The position numbers were made by a program, and so were the translations under genes. From Roseobacter sinensis (GTDB taxonomy: Bacteria > Pseudomonadota > Alphaproteobacteria > Rhodobacterales > Rhodobacteraceae), in NCBI RefSeq assembly GCF_025755255.1, contig NZ_JALIEB010000002.1, forward strand, positions 287,282 through 351,281: a DNA stretch of 64,000 bases, in the 5' to 3' direction. The notes under the pieces are model-generated. The model had not been told where the DNA came from. It saw nothing but the letters and a program-made list of their open reading frames with translations, and ran no database searches. Numbering within the stretch: position 1 is the stretch's first letter; every line of letters begins with the position of its first letter. Of this stretch, positions 32,365 to 41,144 are shown one piece after another.

Positions 32365-33414
32365 ATGACGAAGGTCATCACGCGTTATTTCGAGAGTACC
32401 GCCACCGCCCGCGCCGTTCGCAAAGAACTGCTGTTCATGCGGCGGTTCTCCAAGCGAATTGTTCATCTCTTCGAGGAGGCCGAGGACGCCGACGCGCGCT
32501 TGATCCGCGCAGGCGTGAACACCGAGACCGCGGAGGCCTACAAGAAGCGCTTGGCCAAGGGTGGTGCGGTGCTTATGGTCCGCGCCGGCTACAAACCGTT
32601 GAGCGTGGCGCAGACCACCCGCGATGTGACGGCCGAGATGGGCGCCGTGGATATGGGTGATCTGATCGAGGAGGTCCAGGTCAGCGACAGGGTGGACCGG
32701 CGGTTGAGCGTGCTCACCGACCACCCGCACATGCTGATGGCGCCGCGCGATCCTGATGCCAACAACTTCTACATGGCCAACTGGCCGATCCCGCTGATCA
32801 GCCGCCGCAAACCCTTTGCCATGTCCGTCTTTCCGCGGCATGCACGGATGGCGAATTTCCCGATCCCGCTGATCAGCAAGCGCAAACCTTACGATGAGTT
32901 TGCCTTCCCGCGACACAAGCGCATGGCAGACTTCCCGATCCCGCTGCTCAGCAAGCGTAAGCCTTACGACAAATTCGCCTTCCCGCGTCACAGGCGCATG
33001 GCCGATTTCCCCATTCCCCTGATCAGCAGGCGAAAGCCCTACACGGGCTCACTGATCCCACGGCACCAGCGCATGGCGGCCTGGCCCTTCCCGCTGCTCA
33101 TCAACGGGAAGACCGGTACAAATGCGCTGATACCAGGTGGTCCGAGGATGGCGAACTTCCCGATCCCGCTGATCAGCAAGCGCAAGCCCTCGGACGCCTT
33201 CGCCTTCCCCCGCCACGCACGCATGGCGAACTTCCCGATCCCGCTGATCAGCAAGCGCAAGCCTTACGATCAGTTCGCCTTCCCGCGTCATGCCCGCATG
33301 GCCGATACGATCCTGCCACTGGTCATCCGGCGAGAGGAGAAGGGCGAGAGCGCCCCACCGAAGAGAACCTCGCTGTCGGGGATGCTGGGTCTGCCCACGG
33401 TGGTAAGACGCTGA
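32365..33414 (+). CDS. Tandem 25-residue repeat protein with stress-protein-like N-terminus
   Basis: This 349-residue protein has no signal peptide. Residues 1-110 form an alpha/beta domain (VITRYFESTATARAVRKEL, LAKGGAVLMVRAGYKPL) resembling YflT/general-stress-17M domains; this is tentative. From residue 137 there are seven consecutive units of exactly 25 residues. Each follows the pattern M-A-(N/D/A)-(F/W)-P-(I/F)-P-L-(I/L), then a basic patch RKP, and ends FPRHAR; a degraded eighth unit begins at 33298. Unit 5 diverges (PFPLLINGKTGTN, LIPGGPR). The repeats are strongly basic. AGGAGG precedes the ATG by 6 bases. I know no function for it. Confidence 0.85.
   Translation: MTKVITRYFESTATARAVRKELLFMRRFSKRIVHLFEEAEDADARLIRAGVNTETAEAYKKRLAKGGAVLMVRAGYKPLSVAQTTRDVTAEMGAVDMGDLIEEVQVSDRVDRRLSVLTDHPHMLMAPRDPDANNFYMANWPIPLISRRKPFAMSVFPRHARMANFPIPLISKRKPYDEFAFPRHKRMADFPIPLLSKRKPYDKFAFPRHRRMADFPIPLISRRKPYTGSLIPRHQRMAAWPFPLLINGKTGTNALIPGGPRMANFPIPLISKRKPSDAFAFPRHARMANFPIPLISKRKPYDQFAFPRHARMADTILPLVIRREEKGESAPPKRTSLSGMLGLPTVVRR
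32773..33297 (+). repeat. Seven tandem 75-bp coding repeats
   Basis: Units start at 32773, 32848, 32923, 32998, 33073, 33148 and 33223, each 75 bp and in frame. The block CCGATCCCGCTGATCAGC recurs almost unchanged in units 1, 2, 6 and 7. Units 6 and 7 are nearly identical, which suggests recent duplication. Unit 5 is the most diverged. A partial eighth unit follows at 33298. Confidence 0.95.
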
Positions 33415-33441
33415 CCCAGCCGGCCGCGATCTGAAGTGACC

Positions 33442-33783
33442 TCAGCAGCCGCGTGCCAGCTGCACCCGGTCCAACTCGTTGATCCGGCCCTTTGCCACGG
33501 CGATGGTGGCCTCCTTGTCGTTGCCGGACATGCTCGACAACGGTAGTCCCAGCAGGAATACGCCCCAGGCATCCCCGCTCGCGGCACGCTTCTGTGCGGC
33601 AGAGGCTGCTTGCAATTCCTGAGAAATCTTCAAGTGCTCGGCGGCGAGCTGCTTGCAGGAAAAACCCTTGTAAGGTGTGCCTGAAACTTCGATTGCAGCA
33701 ATGCGTTCCGGTTGTTGTGCGCAGCCTGCAAGACTGCCAGACACGATGAGGCCGAATGCCATCATTTTTACGGATTTTATCAT
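33442..33783 (-). CDS. Small lipoprotein of unknown function
   Basis: This 113-residue protein has a signal peptide and lipobox LAGC (Cys21). The mature part has GTPYKGFSCKQLAAEHLKISQELQ, a helical segment with Gln/Ala, then GVFLLGLPLSSMSG, ATIAVAKGRINELDRVQLARGC. Two further cysteines (in FSCKQL and the terminal ARGC) could pair. Similar small lipoproteins with a C-terminal EL-dxV-xxxxC ending are widespread and uncharacterised. It is convergent with the tandem-repeat gene, 27 bases apart. Confidence 0.82.
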   Translation of the reverse strand: MIKSVKMMAFGLIVSGSLAGCAQQPERIAAIEVSGTPYKGFSCKQLAAEHLKISQELQAASAAQKRAASGDAWGVFLLGLPLSSMSGNDKEATIAVAKGRINELDRVQLARGC

Positions 33784-34128
33784 AAAGCTCCACTCGTTAG
33801 ATACATTTTCTGGTCAAGATCGGAGGCCTGCGTCGTCCGCCTTGGCGTCCCGCAATGGAAGAACCATCCGTCGCATTCTGCGCGGACATTCCGGCGCTCC
33901 TCATCACCCGGGGAAATGGGGCAGTGCAACCAAATTGATTAAAATCGGTTAATGTTGGTTTTGGACATTGCTTAGGTGCCGGGCGCATACTCAATCCTGC
34001 AAGGCAGCCAAACGCAGCTGCGCGCACCGACATGAGACAGACATTGGATCTTGCGCCTTTTTCAGGCCCCCTGACCAATGCCCCCGCGCAGGGGTCCGCG
34101 CCCCTTCAGTTCCCGCGCAGGTGCTGTT
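33784..34128. other. Intergenic region without recognised gene
   Basis: These 345 bases lie between the lipoprotein start and the stop of the flavoprotein gene. The stretch 33930-33965 is AT-rich (CAAATTGATTAAAATCGG) and could hold the lipoprotein promoter on the minus strand. I see no repeat, RNA gene or convincing reading frame. Confidence 0.5.
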
Positions 34129-36621
34129 TTACCCGTCGACGCGTATGCGCGCGTTGGTCGAATCGTAGGGGCTGTCCTCGGCGACTTCGGCAGGCCAGAG
34201 CTGGTCGAACATCTTCACCTGCAGTTTGGTGCCAGGCACCGCCAGATCCGGCGTGACGTACCCCATGCCAATGCTCTTGCCGAACGCCACGGAGTATCCA
34301 CCCGAGGTCAGGCGCCCAACCCGCGTGTCTCCGTCATAGAGAGCTTCGCGACCCCACGGATCCGCATCCGCCGGCCCATCGATCAGCAGCGTGACGCATT
34401 TGGATCGCACGCCGGTCGCCTCCAGTCGAGCCTTGCCGTGGAAGTCTTTGCCGAGGTCGACGAAACGCGGCAGATCCGCCTCCAGCGGTGTGGCATCGCG
34501 GCCCAGCTCTGTCCCAAACGCACGATAGCTCTTCTCCTGCCGCAACCAATTCTGGGCCCGCGCGCCGACCAGTTTCATCCCGTGCTTTTCTCCGGCCTTT
34601 TCAAGCTGATCGAAGAGGTAGTTTTGCATCTCGATGGGGTGGTGCAGCTCCCATCCCAGCTCGCCGGTGTAGGCCACACGGATCGCGCGCACCGGGCACA
34701 TGCCCAGCTCGATGTTACGCACCGAGAGCCACGGAAACCGCTTGTTCGACAGCACCGTCGCCGGGTCCGCGTCCTTCACGAGCGCGTTCAACACGTCCCG
34801 CGAGTTCGGTCCGGCAATGGCAAAGACGCCCCATTGCGTGGTCACGTCCTGCTCGTTGATGCGCCCGAACTCGGGCTCCTTTTCCATGATCGCCTTGTAG
34901 AGGTAATCCTGGTCGTAGGCGTGCCACGCGCCCGCCGAGACGAGATAGTAATCATCCTCCGCGACCCGCACGATGGTGTATTCCGTGCGCGTGGTGCCGT
35001 GATCTGTCAGCGCGTAGGTCAGGTTGATGCGCCCAACCTTGGGCAGTTTGTTGGTCGTGAACCAATCCAGAAACGCGGTGGCGCCCGGCCCGCTGATCCG
35101 GTGCTTGGCAAAGGCCGTCGCATCAATCAGTCCCACGCTGTCGCGGATGGCCTTGGCCTCCTCGACCGCGTATTGCCACCAGCCGCCGCGCCGGAAGGAG
35201 CGCGCGTCGTGGTCGCTAAACCCTTCCGGTGCGTAGTAGTTCGGGCGCTCCCAGCCGTTCACCTGCCCGAACTGTGCGCCGCGCGCCTTTTGCCGGTCGT
35301 ATGCCGGCGAGGTCCGTAGCGGGCGACAGGCGGGCCGTTCTTCGTCGGGGTGGTGCAGGATATAGACGTGTTCGTAGCACTCCTCGTTCTTGCGCGCGGC
35401 GTACTCCGTTGTCATCCAGTCGCCGTAACGCTTGGGGTCGAGCGAGGCCATGTCGATCTCGGCCTCGCCTTCGACCATCATCTGCGCGAGGTAGTATCCC
35501 GTGCCCCCCGCCGCCGTGATCCCGAAAGAAAAGCCTTCGGCCAGCCACATATTGTCCAGCCCAGGTGCCGGGCCGACCAGCGGGTTGCCATCGGGGGTGT
35601 AGCAAATCGGTCCGTTGAAATCGTCTTTCAGCCCGCAGTCTTCGCAGGAGGGAATGCGGTGGTTCATCGCCATATACTGATCTTCGATGCGCTCCAGGTC
35701 CAGCTGAAACAGGTCGGCACGGAAGCTGTCGGGAACGCCGTATTCGAAGCGCGCAGGCGCGTCTTTCTCATAGACACCAAGAATCCAGCCGCCGCGTTCT
35801 TCCCGCACATAGGATTGCGCATCGGCATCGCGGATAACCGGGTGCTCCACGTTGCCTTCGCTGCGGAACTTCACCAGCTCGGGGTCCTGATCCATCACGA
35901 TGAACTGGTGTTCAACCGGGATTGCGGGGATCTTGATCCCCAGCATCTTGGCCGTGCGCTGCGCGTGGTTGCCGGAGGCCGTCACAACATGCTCGGCGGT
36001 GATCACGACCTGCTCCTCGGTGGGCACAAGGTTGCCGCCCTTCTCGCCCATCTTGGTCGCGGTCACCTCCCAATGGGTGCCGGTCCAGTGGAACGCATCC
36101 GCCTGCCACTTGCGCTCGATCATCACGCCCCGCTGCCGCGCCCCCTTGGCCATGGCCATGGTCACATCCGCCGGATTGATATAGCCGTCCGTGTGGTGGT
36201 AGAGCGCGCCCTTCAGGTCCTCGGTGCGGATGAGCGGCCATTTGGCCTTGATCTCGTCGGGCGTCATCCACTGGTAGGGAACCCCGCAGGTCTCGGCGGT
36301 GGACGCATAGAGCATGTACTCGTCCATGCGTTCCTGCGTCTGGGCCATGCGCAGGTTGCCGACCACGGCAAAGCCCGCGTTCAGCCCGGTCTCTTCTTCG
36401 AGTGTCTTGTAAAAACGAATGGAGTAGTCGTGGATATGCGTGGTGGCGTAGGACATGTTGAAGTAGGGCAGCAAGCCGGCCGCATGCCAGGTGGAGCCCG
36501 AGGTCAGCTCGTCCCGCTCCAGTAGCATCACGTCGTCCCAGCCGGCACGGGCAAGATGATAGGCAATCGAGGTGCCAACGGCGCCGCCGCCGACAACGAG
36601 GGCTTTGACTTGGGTCTTCAT
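34129..36621 (-). CDS. Dimethylglycine/sarcosine dehydrogenase-like flavoprotein with GcvT domain
   Basis: This 830-residue two-domain enzyme is of the type that demethylates N-methylated glycines and hands the one-carbon unit to tetrahydrofolate. The N-terminal DAO domain has the FAD motif VVGGGAVGTSIAYHLA and ELTSGSTWHAAGLLP, whose His is the usual covalent FAD site. A FAO-type segment links to the GcvT-like folate domain from about residue 430, with TRTEYTIVRV, GPNSRDVL and YTGELGWELHHP. The exact substrate (dimethylglycine, sarcosine or a related amine) is not fixed by sequence. Electrons would go to ETF and the ETF-QO at 3.3 kb. It probably follows dld in one unit separated by a large hairpin. 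Confidence 0.9.
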   Translation of the reverse strand: MKTQVKALVVGGGAVGTSIAYHLARAGWDDVMLLERDELTSGSTWHAAGLLPYFNMSYATTHIHDYSIRFYKTLEEETGLNAGFAVVGNLRMAQTQERMDEYMLYASTAETCGVPYQWMTPDEIKAKWPLIRTEDLKGALYHHTDGYINPADVTMAMAKGARQRGVMIERKWQADAFHWTGTHWEVTATKMGEKGGNLVPTEEQVVITAEHVVTASGNHAQRTAKMLGIKIPAIPVEHQFIVMDQDPELVKFRSEGNVEHPVIRDADAQSYVREERGGWILGVYEKDAPARFEYGVPDSFRADLFQLDLERIEDQYMAMNHRIPSCEDCGLKDDFNGPICYTPDGNPLVGPAPGLDNMWLAEGFSFGITAAGGTGYYLAQMMVEGEAEIDMASLDPKRYGDWMTTEYAARKNEECYEHVYILHHPDEERPACRPLRTSPAYDRQKARGAQFGQVNGWERPNYYAPEGFSDHDARSFRRGGWWQYAVEEAKAIRDSVGLIDATAFAKHRISGPGATAFLDWFTTNKLPKVGRINLTYALTDHGTTRTEYTIVRVAEDDYYLVSAGAWHAYDQDYLYKAIMEKEPEFGRINEQDVTTQWGVFAIAGPNSRDVLNALVKDADPATVLSNKRFPWLSVRNIELGMCPVRAIRVAYTGELGWELHHPIEMQNYLFDQLEKAGEKHGMKLVGARAQNWLRQEKSYRAFGTELGRDATPLEADLPRFVDLGKDFHGKARLEATGVRSKCVTLLIDGPADADPWGREALYDGDTRVGRLTSGGYSVAFGKSIGMGYVTPDLAVPGTKLQVKMFDQLWPAEVAEDSPYDSTNARIRVDG

Positions 36622-36726
36622 GGCTTAGGCTCCGTCGTGCAGGTGTTGCGCTAGCATTAGCGCCTGGGTGTGGCAGGGCCAAACCGCGCCCGACCGGTCA
36701 TGGCGGGAAAGCGACATGGCGATCGA

Positions 36727-36801
36727 GGTGGCCTGAAAGCCCACCTTACCTGCCGGTCCTGATCGTCTGTGCTGGCAGGTAGGGTGGGCTTTCAGGCCAC
36801 C
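36727..36801. terminator. Large inverted repeat between flavoprotein and FAD-oxidase genes
   Basis: Two 28-base arms (36727-36754 and 36774-36801), with one mismatch by my comparison, flank a 19-base loop. The arms begin GGTGGCCTGAAAGCCCACC. It lies just after the dld stop (36814) and about 105 bases before the flavoprotein ATG, both on the minus strand. It probably ends or attenuates transcription from dld; there is no T-run. Confidence 0.65.
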
Positions 36802-36813
36802 CGTGCCAACAGA

Positions 36814-38211
36814 TCAGAGGATCTTGCCGGGGTTCAGGATATCCTGCGGATCAAGCGCCTGCTTGATCGCGCGCATGACGTCGGTCGCTCCACCAAGTTC
36901 GCGCTCCAGATAGGGCCGCTTGCCCTGCCCGATCCCGTGCTCCCCCGTGCAGGTCCCGCCCATGGAGATCGCCAGCTCATTCAGCCAGCTGACAAACCCG
37001 GCGGCCCTTTCGATCTCCTCCGCATCCGACATATCCACGAGCGGCGAGACATGGAAATTCCCGTCGCCCGCATGCCCCACGATGGGAGCTATGAGACCCA
37101 ACTCCGCCACGCGCGTCTGGGCTGCGGTGACGCATTCGGCCAACCTCGAGATCGGCACGCAGACGTCCGTAGCGATCCCTTGCGCGCCCGGGCGATACTG
37201 CAGCATTGCCGGGTAGGCGTCGTGGCGCGCCTTCCAGAGCCGGTTGCGTTCTTCGGTCGTGGTCGTGGCGCTGTAGCCATGTCCGCCCTGCTCTTGCGCC
37301 AGCGCACCAAAGATCTCGGCCTGTTCCACCACGCCCGTATCCGTGCCGTGAAACTCCAGCAGGAGCAGCGGGGTTTCCGGCAGATCGAGCTTGGAATGGG
37401 CGTTCAGCGCCTTCACCATCACATCGTCCAGAAGCTCGATCCGTGCGACCGGTAGCCCATACTGGATCACCGAAATCACCGTCTGGCAGGCGGCATCGAC
37501 CGTCGGGAAAGAACAGCTCGCCGCGCTGATGGCCTCGGGGATACCCTGCAGCTGCAGCGTGATCTCCGTGATCAGGCAGAGCGTCCCTTCCGAACCGACC
37601 AGCAGCCGTGTCAGGTCATAGCCTGCGGAGGATTTGCGCGCGCGCGTGCCAGTCCGGATGACACGGCCATCGGCCATCACCGCTTCGACCGCCAGCACGT
37701 TGTCCTTCATCGTGCCGTAGCGCACTGCATTGGTGCCCGAGGCATTGGTGGCGGTCATGCCCCCCAGCGAGGCATTGGCGCCGGGATCAATGGGGAAAAA
37801 CAGACCCTGATCGCGCAGATGCACATTCAGCGCCTCGCGGGTGACACCCGGTTGGACGCGGCAATCAAGATCGCCCGGGTTGACCTCCAGCACGCGGTCC
37901 ATCTGGCTGAGATCGACACAGACCCCGCCCGCGGGCGCGTTGATATGGCCTTCCAGCGAGGTGCCGGTGCCATAGGCGATGATCGGAACCTCATGTTGCG
38001 CGCAGATGCGAACGATCTGCGAGACCTCCTCGGTGCTCTGCGCAAAGACAACCGCATCGGGCGGCTGGTTCTCGATCCAGGTCGTCGTGTGGCCGTGCTG
38101 CTCGCGGATCGCCTGACCGGTCTGAAACCGCTCGCCGAACTGCTGTTTCAGTATCCCGAGCGCGGTGGCGATCCCCGCCTCGTTGCGGGGCAGCGTTGCG
38201 TGTTGAACCAT
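36814..38211 (-). CDS. FAD-linked D-lactate/2-hydroxy acid dehydrogenase
   Basis: This 465-residue enzyme is of the vanillyl-alcohol oxidase fold. The FAD PCMH domain shows PIIAYGTGTSLEGHINAP, PGANASLGGMTATNASGTNAVRYGTM and LLVGSEGTLCLITEITL. The C-terminal FAD-oxidase domain has IVGHAGDGNFHVSPL and GTCTGEHGIGQGKRPYLE, whose histidines bind the metal and substrate. Closest types are cytochrome-linked D-lactate dehydrogenase and D-2-hydroxyglutarate dehydrogenase; sequence alone does not choose between them. It sits 20 bases after the gamma-glutamyltransferase start-side gene boundary, in the same direction. Confidence 0.92.
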   Translation of the reverse strand: MVQHATLPRNEAGIATALGILKQQFGERFQTGQAIREQHGHTTTWIENQPPDAVVFAQSTEEVSQIVRICAQHEVPIIAYGTGTSLEGHINAPAGGVCVDLSQMDRVLEVNPGDLDCRVQPGVTREALNVHLRDQGLFFPIDPGANASLGGMTATNASGTNAVRYGTMKDNVLAVEAVMADGRVIRTGTRARKSSAGYDLTRLLVGSEGTLCLITEITLQLQGIPEAISAASCSFPTVDAACQTVISVIQYGLPVARIELLDDVMVKALNAHSKLDLPETPLLLLEFHGTDTGVVEQAEIFGALAQEQGGHGYSATTTTEERNRLWKARHDAYPAMLQYRPGAQGIATDVCVPISRLAECVTAAQTRVAELGLIAPIVGHAGDGNFHVSPLVDMSDAEEIERAAGFVSWLNELAISMGGTCTGEHGIGQGKRPYLERELGGATDVMRAIKQALDPQDILNPGKIL

Positions 38212-38231
38212 GGTCTGCCTTTCTTGCGTCC

Positions 38232-40013
38232 CTATTGCCCCAGCGCGATGCCCTCACGCCGCGGATCGGCCCCGCCTTGCAGCCCGTCCCTGATGGCGAT
38301 GGCGTGCAGGCCCGAGGTCAGCGCGCGGCTTTCCACCTCATATCCCAGCTCCGTCAGCGCCTCGGTCAGACCTTCGGCCGAGGTGCCCTGCTCTACATCG
38401 TATGTCCCGAAGCGGTTCACCGCATGCGGCACCGAAAGGGCCTGCTGCACATCCAAACCCCAGTCCAGATGCGCGATGATGCTGGTGGCCACATAGCCGA
38501 TGATCCGGCTGCCCCCCGGGCTGCCGATGGCCAGAACCGGGGCACCATCCTTCATCACGATCGTGGGCGCCATGGACGAGCGGGGCCGCTTGCCGGGCTC
38601 CACCCGATTGGCAATTGGCACACCATCCGCATGGCTCTTGAACGAGAAATCGGTGAGTTCGTTGTTCAACAGGAACCCACGCACCATCAGCCGGCTGCCA
38701 AAGCCATTCTCGATGGTTGTCGTCATCGAGGCCACGTTACCCGCCGCATCGACAATCACGAAATGCGATGTGGACGGCAGCTCGATCGAGACATCATCGG
38801 CCCAGTTGAGCGCGTGGTCGAACTCGGGTGCGCCGGGTGCCACTTCGGGCAGCGCATCATCACCCGACAGCAGCTTGGCCCGCTCCGCAAGATATCCCGG
38901 ATCGACAAGGCCTTCCGTGGGCACAGGCACGAAGTCGCTGTCCGCCATGTAGCGGCCCCGATCTGCAAAGGCGAGCCGCGAGGCATCGCCGATCAGGCGG
39001 CGGACATTTGCGTCGCCCGGCCCGGCCGAGAGGTCATGGCTTTCCAGCATGCCAAGGATCTGCCCCACCGTCAGCGCGCCCGAAGAGGGCGGACCCATCC
39101 CGCAGACATCATGCGCGCGATAGGTCACGCAGACCGGGGCGCGTTCCTTCACCTGATAAATGCTGAGATCGACCGTCGACAGCACGCCCGGATTGCCCTC
39201 GGCGCCGCGTACGGTTGCGACGATGTCCTGCGCGATCTCACCGGTGTAGAAGGCACGTGCACCGTCTTCGGCCATGGCGCGCAAGGTTGCGGCATAGTCC
39301 GGGTTCTTCAACAGCTCGCCCGCTTCCAGAGGTGTGCCGCCGGGCATGAAATAGTCCGCGGTGGTCTCAAAACGCCCGAGCCGCTCCATATCGCCCGCAA
39401 TCAGGCCCGCAAGTCTTGGGGAGACGTCAAAGCCCTCCTCGGCGCGGGTGATCGCAGGCGCCAGAAGGTCGGGCCAATCAAGCGCGCCCCAGCGCACATG
39501 CACCTCCTCCATCAGCGCAGGTGTGCCCGGTGTTCCGACGGAGAGACCGCCAACCACAGCGTCGAAAAACGCGAGCGGCTCACCGTCGCCATCCTGGAAC
39601 AACCGTGGGGTTGCGGCAAGCGGTGCGGTTTCGCGGCCGTCGAGCGTGGTCAGCGTGCCGCTTTCCGCATCATAGTAGACCAGAAACGCGCCGCCACCTA
39701 GACCGGAGGACTGCGGCTCGACCAGCCCCAACATCGCCTGCACGGCGACCAGCGCATCTGCGGCAGTGCCGCCCTGCGCCAAGACGTCCGCCCCCGCCTT
39801 CACGGCCCAGGGGTTCGCGGCCGCGACCATCCAGGTGTCTGCGGTCACCGGGGTGCCTGCGAATTTCGCCTCAAGTGCCGCGGCCACCTCGGGTGAGATT
39901 GCTTCGAATGCGCCTTGCGTGGCGGCTTCGGGTTGGACCGCATCGGCGGCCTGCTGGGCGACGGCGACTGTCCCAAGGAACAGGGCTGCGCCCGTTGTCA
40001 AAACATATCGCAT
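38232..40013 (-). CDS. ggt: Gamma-glutamyltransferase
   Basis: This 593-residue periplasmic enzyme cleaves the gamma-glutamyl bond of glutathione and related compounds. A signal peptide ends near VAVAQ. Family motifs are AANPWAVKAGADVLAQGGTA, VEPQSSGLGGGAFLVYYD and GPPSSGALT. The processing site is LPSTSHFVIVDAAG, where the first Thr (after PS) becomes the N-terminal nucleophile of the small subunit, and GSPGGSRIIGYV forms the oxyanion region. It is expected to self-cleave. ATG at 40013 has GGAGAG 3 bases upstream. It follows the 2-hydroxyacid dehydrogenase gene and precedes dld. Confidence 0.95.
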   Translation of the reverse strand: MRYVLTTGAALFLGTVAVAQQAADAVQPEAATQGAFEAISPEVAAALEAKFAGTPVTADTWMVAAANPWAVKAGADVLAQGGTAADALVAVQAMLGLVEPQSSGLGGGAFLVYYDAESGTLTTLDGRETAPLAATPRLFQDGDGEPLAFFDAVVGGLSVGTPGTPALMEEVHVRWGALDWPDLLAPAITRAEEGFDVSPRLAGLIAGDMERLGRFETTADYFMPGGTPLEAGELLKNPDYAATLRAMAEDGARAFYTGEIAQDIVATVRGAEGNPGVLSTVDLSIYQVKERAPVCVTYRAHDVCGMGPPSSGALTVGQILGMLESHDLSAGPGDANVRRLIGDASRLAFADRGRYMADSDFVPVPTEGLVDPGYLAERAKLLSGDDALPEVAPGAPEFDHALNWADDVSIELPSTSHFVIVDAAGNVASMTTTIENGFGSRLMVRGFLLNNELTDFSFKSHADGVPIANRVEPGKRPRSSMAPTIVMKDGAPVLAIGSPGGSRIIGYVATSIIAHLDWGLDVQQALSVPHAVNRFGTYDVEQGTSAEGLTEALTELGYEVESRALTSGLHAIAIRDGLQGGADPRREGIALGQ

Positions 40014-40039
40014 CGTCTCTCCACTCCTCTAGCCAGGGT

Positions 40040-41026
40040 CTAAAGCATTGAGGGCACGACCTGATCGGGAGGTCGGTGCCCGTCGTCGAAGGTCTTGATA
40101 TTGATGATGACTTTTTCCCCCATCTCGATCCGGCCCTCGCGGGTGGCCGAACCCATATGCGGCAGCAGCACAACGTTGCCAAGTTCGCGCAGGCGCGGGT
40201 TCACGCGGGTGCCATGCTCGTAGACATCGAGCCCGGCGCCCGCGATCGCTCCCGCACGCAGCATCCGCGTGAGTGCCGCTTCATCCAAGACTTCGCCGCG
40301 CGAGGTGTTCACGATCACCGCTTCGGGCTTCATCAGCTTGAGCCGCCGCGCGTTCATGAGATGAAAGGTCGAAGGCGTCGCAGGGCAGTTGATCGAAATC
40401 ACGTCCATCCGCGCAACCATCTGATCGAGGCTTTCCCAATAGGTGGCCTCGAGCGCCTCTTCGACCTCGGGCCGCAGCCGCCGCCGGTTGTGGTAATGAA
40501 CCTGCATCCCGAAGGCACCGGCCCGCCGTGCCACCGCCTGGCCGATGCGCCCCATGCCAAGGATGCCCAGCCGCCGCCCCGCAACCCGCCCGCCGAGGTA
40601 AGCCGTGGGCGCCCAGCCATCCCATTCGCCCGACTGCATGACGCTGAGCCCTTCGGGAATCCGCCGCAGCACCGCGAGCAGAAGCGCCATGGTCATATCC
40701 GCGGTGTCATCGGTCAGAACGCCCGGCGTGTTCGAGACCAACACGCCGCGCTGGCGGGCTGTCGCCACGTCGATGTGATCGACACCGGCCCCGTAGTTCG
40801 CGATCAGTTTCAGCCGGTTGCCGGCCTGGCTGATCAGCGCGGAATCGATCTCGTCCGTCACCGTGGGCACCAGCACATCCGCGGATTTCATCGCCTCCGC
40901 CAGATCGGACCGGCTCATCGGCGTGTCGTCCTCGCGCAGCTTGACGTCAAAGAGTTCGGACAGCCGCGTCTCGACCGCTTCCGGCAACCGTCGCGTGACG
41001 ACAACACTCAACCTCTGCTTCGCCAT
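40040..41026 (-). CDS. D-isomer specific 2-hydroxyacid dehydrogenase
   Basis: This 328-residue NAD(P)H-dependent enzyme is of the glyoxylate/hydroxypyruvate reductase type. The nucleotide motif is RLGILGMGRIGQAVARRA. Catalytic residues appear as Arg in VNTSRGEVLDEAAL, Glu in DVYEHGTRVNP and His in LLPHMGSATREGR. ATG at 41026 gives MAKQRLSVVVTRRLPEAV; the frame to 41095 is less likely, since GAGGTGCA is a ribosome site just before 41026. It heads the 2-hydroxyacid dehydrogenase-ggt-dld-flavoprotein series. Confidence 0.93.
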   Translation of the reverse strand: MAKQRLSVVVTRRLPEAVETRLSELFDVKLREDDTPMSRSDLAEAMKSADVLVPTVTDEIDSALISQAGNRLKLIANYGAGVDHIDVATARQRGVLVSNTPGVLTDDTADMTMALLLAVLRRIPEGLSVMQSGEWDGWAPTAYLGGRVAGRRLGILGMGRIGQAVARRAGAFGMQVHYHNRRRLRPEVEEALEATYWESLDQMVARMDVISINCPATPSTFHLMNARRLKLMKPEAVIVNTSRGEVLDEAALTRMLRAGAIAGAGLDVYEHGTRVNPRLRELGNVVLLPHMGSATREGRIEMGEKVIINIKTFDDGHRPPDQVVPSML

Positions 41027-41144
41027 TTTGCACCTCCCCGGACTTGGCGCCGCACGCGCTTTCGTGGCATGGTGGCCGAGATGCGGGCGGGGCACAAGAA
41101 CCTCGCGGCCTCAAACGGGCAAATTGCAAAGAACAGGCAATGTC

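Noticed and set aside
32272-32991. 239-codon frame antisense to the tandem repeats
   Set aside because: The 75-bp unit is a multiple of three, so open frames recur on the other strand; the plus strand has the ribosome site and better composition.
32773-33297. CRISPR-like array
   Set aside because: Units are directly adjacent with no unique spacers and stay in frame within a protein.
32365-33414. Ribosomal peptide precursor with repeated core peptides
   Set aside because: No leader cleavage pattern or modification enzymes nearby; the gene has a folded-looking head domain.
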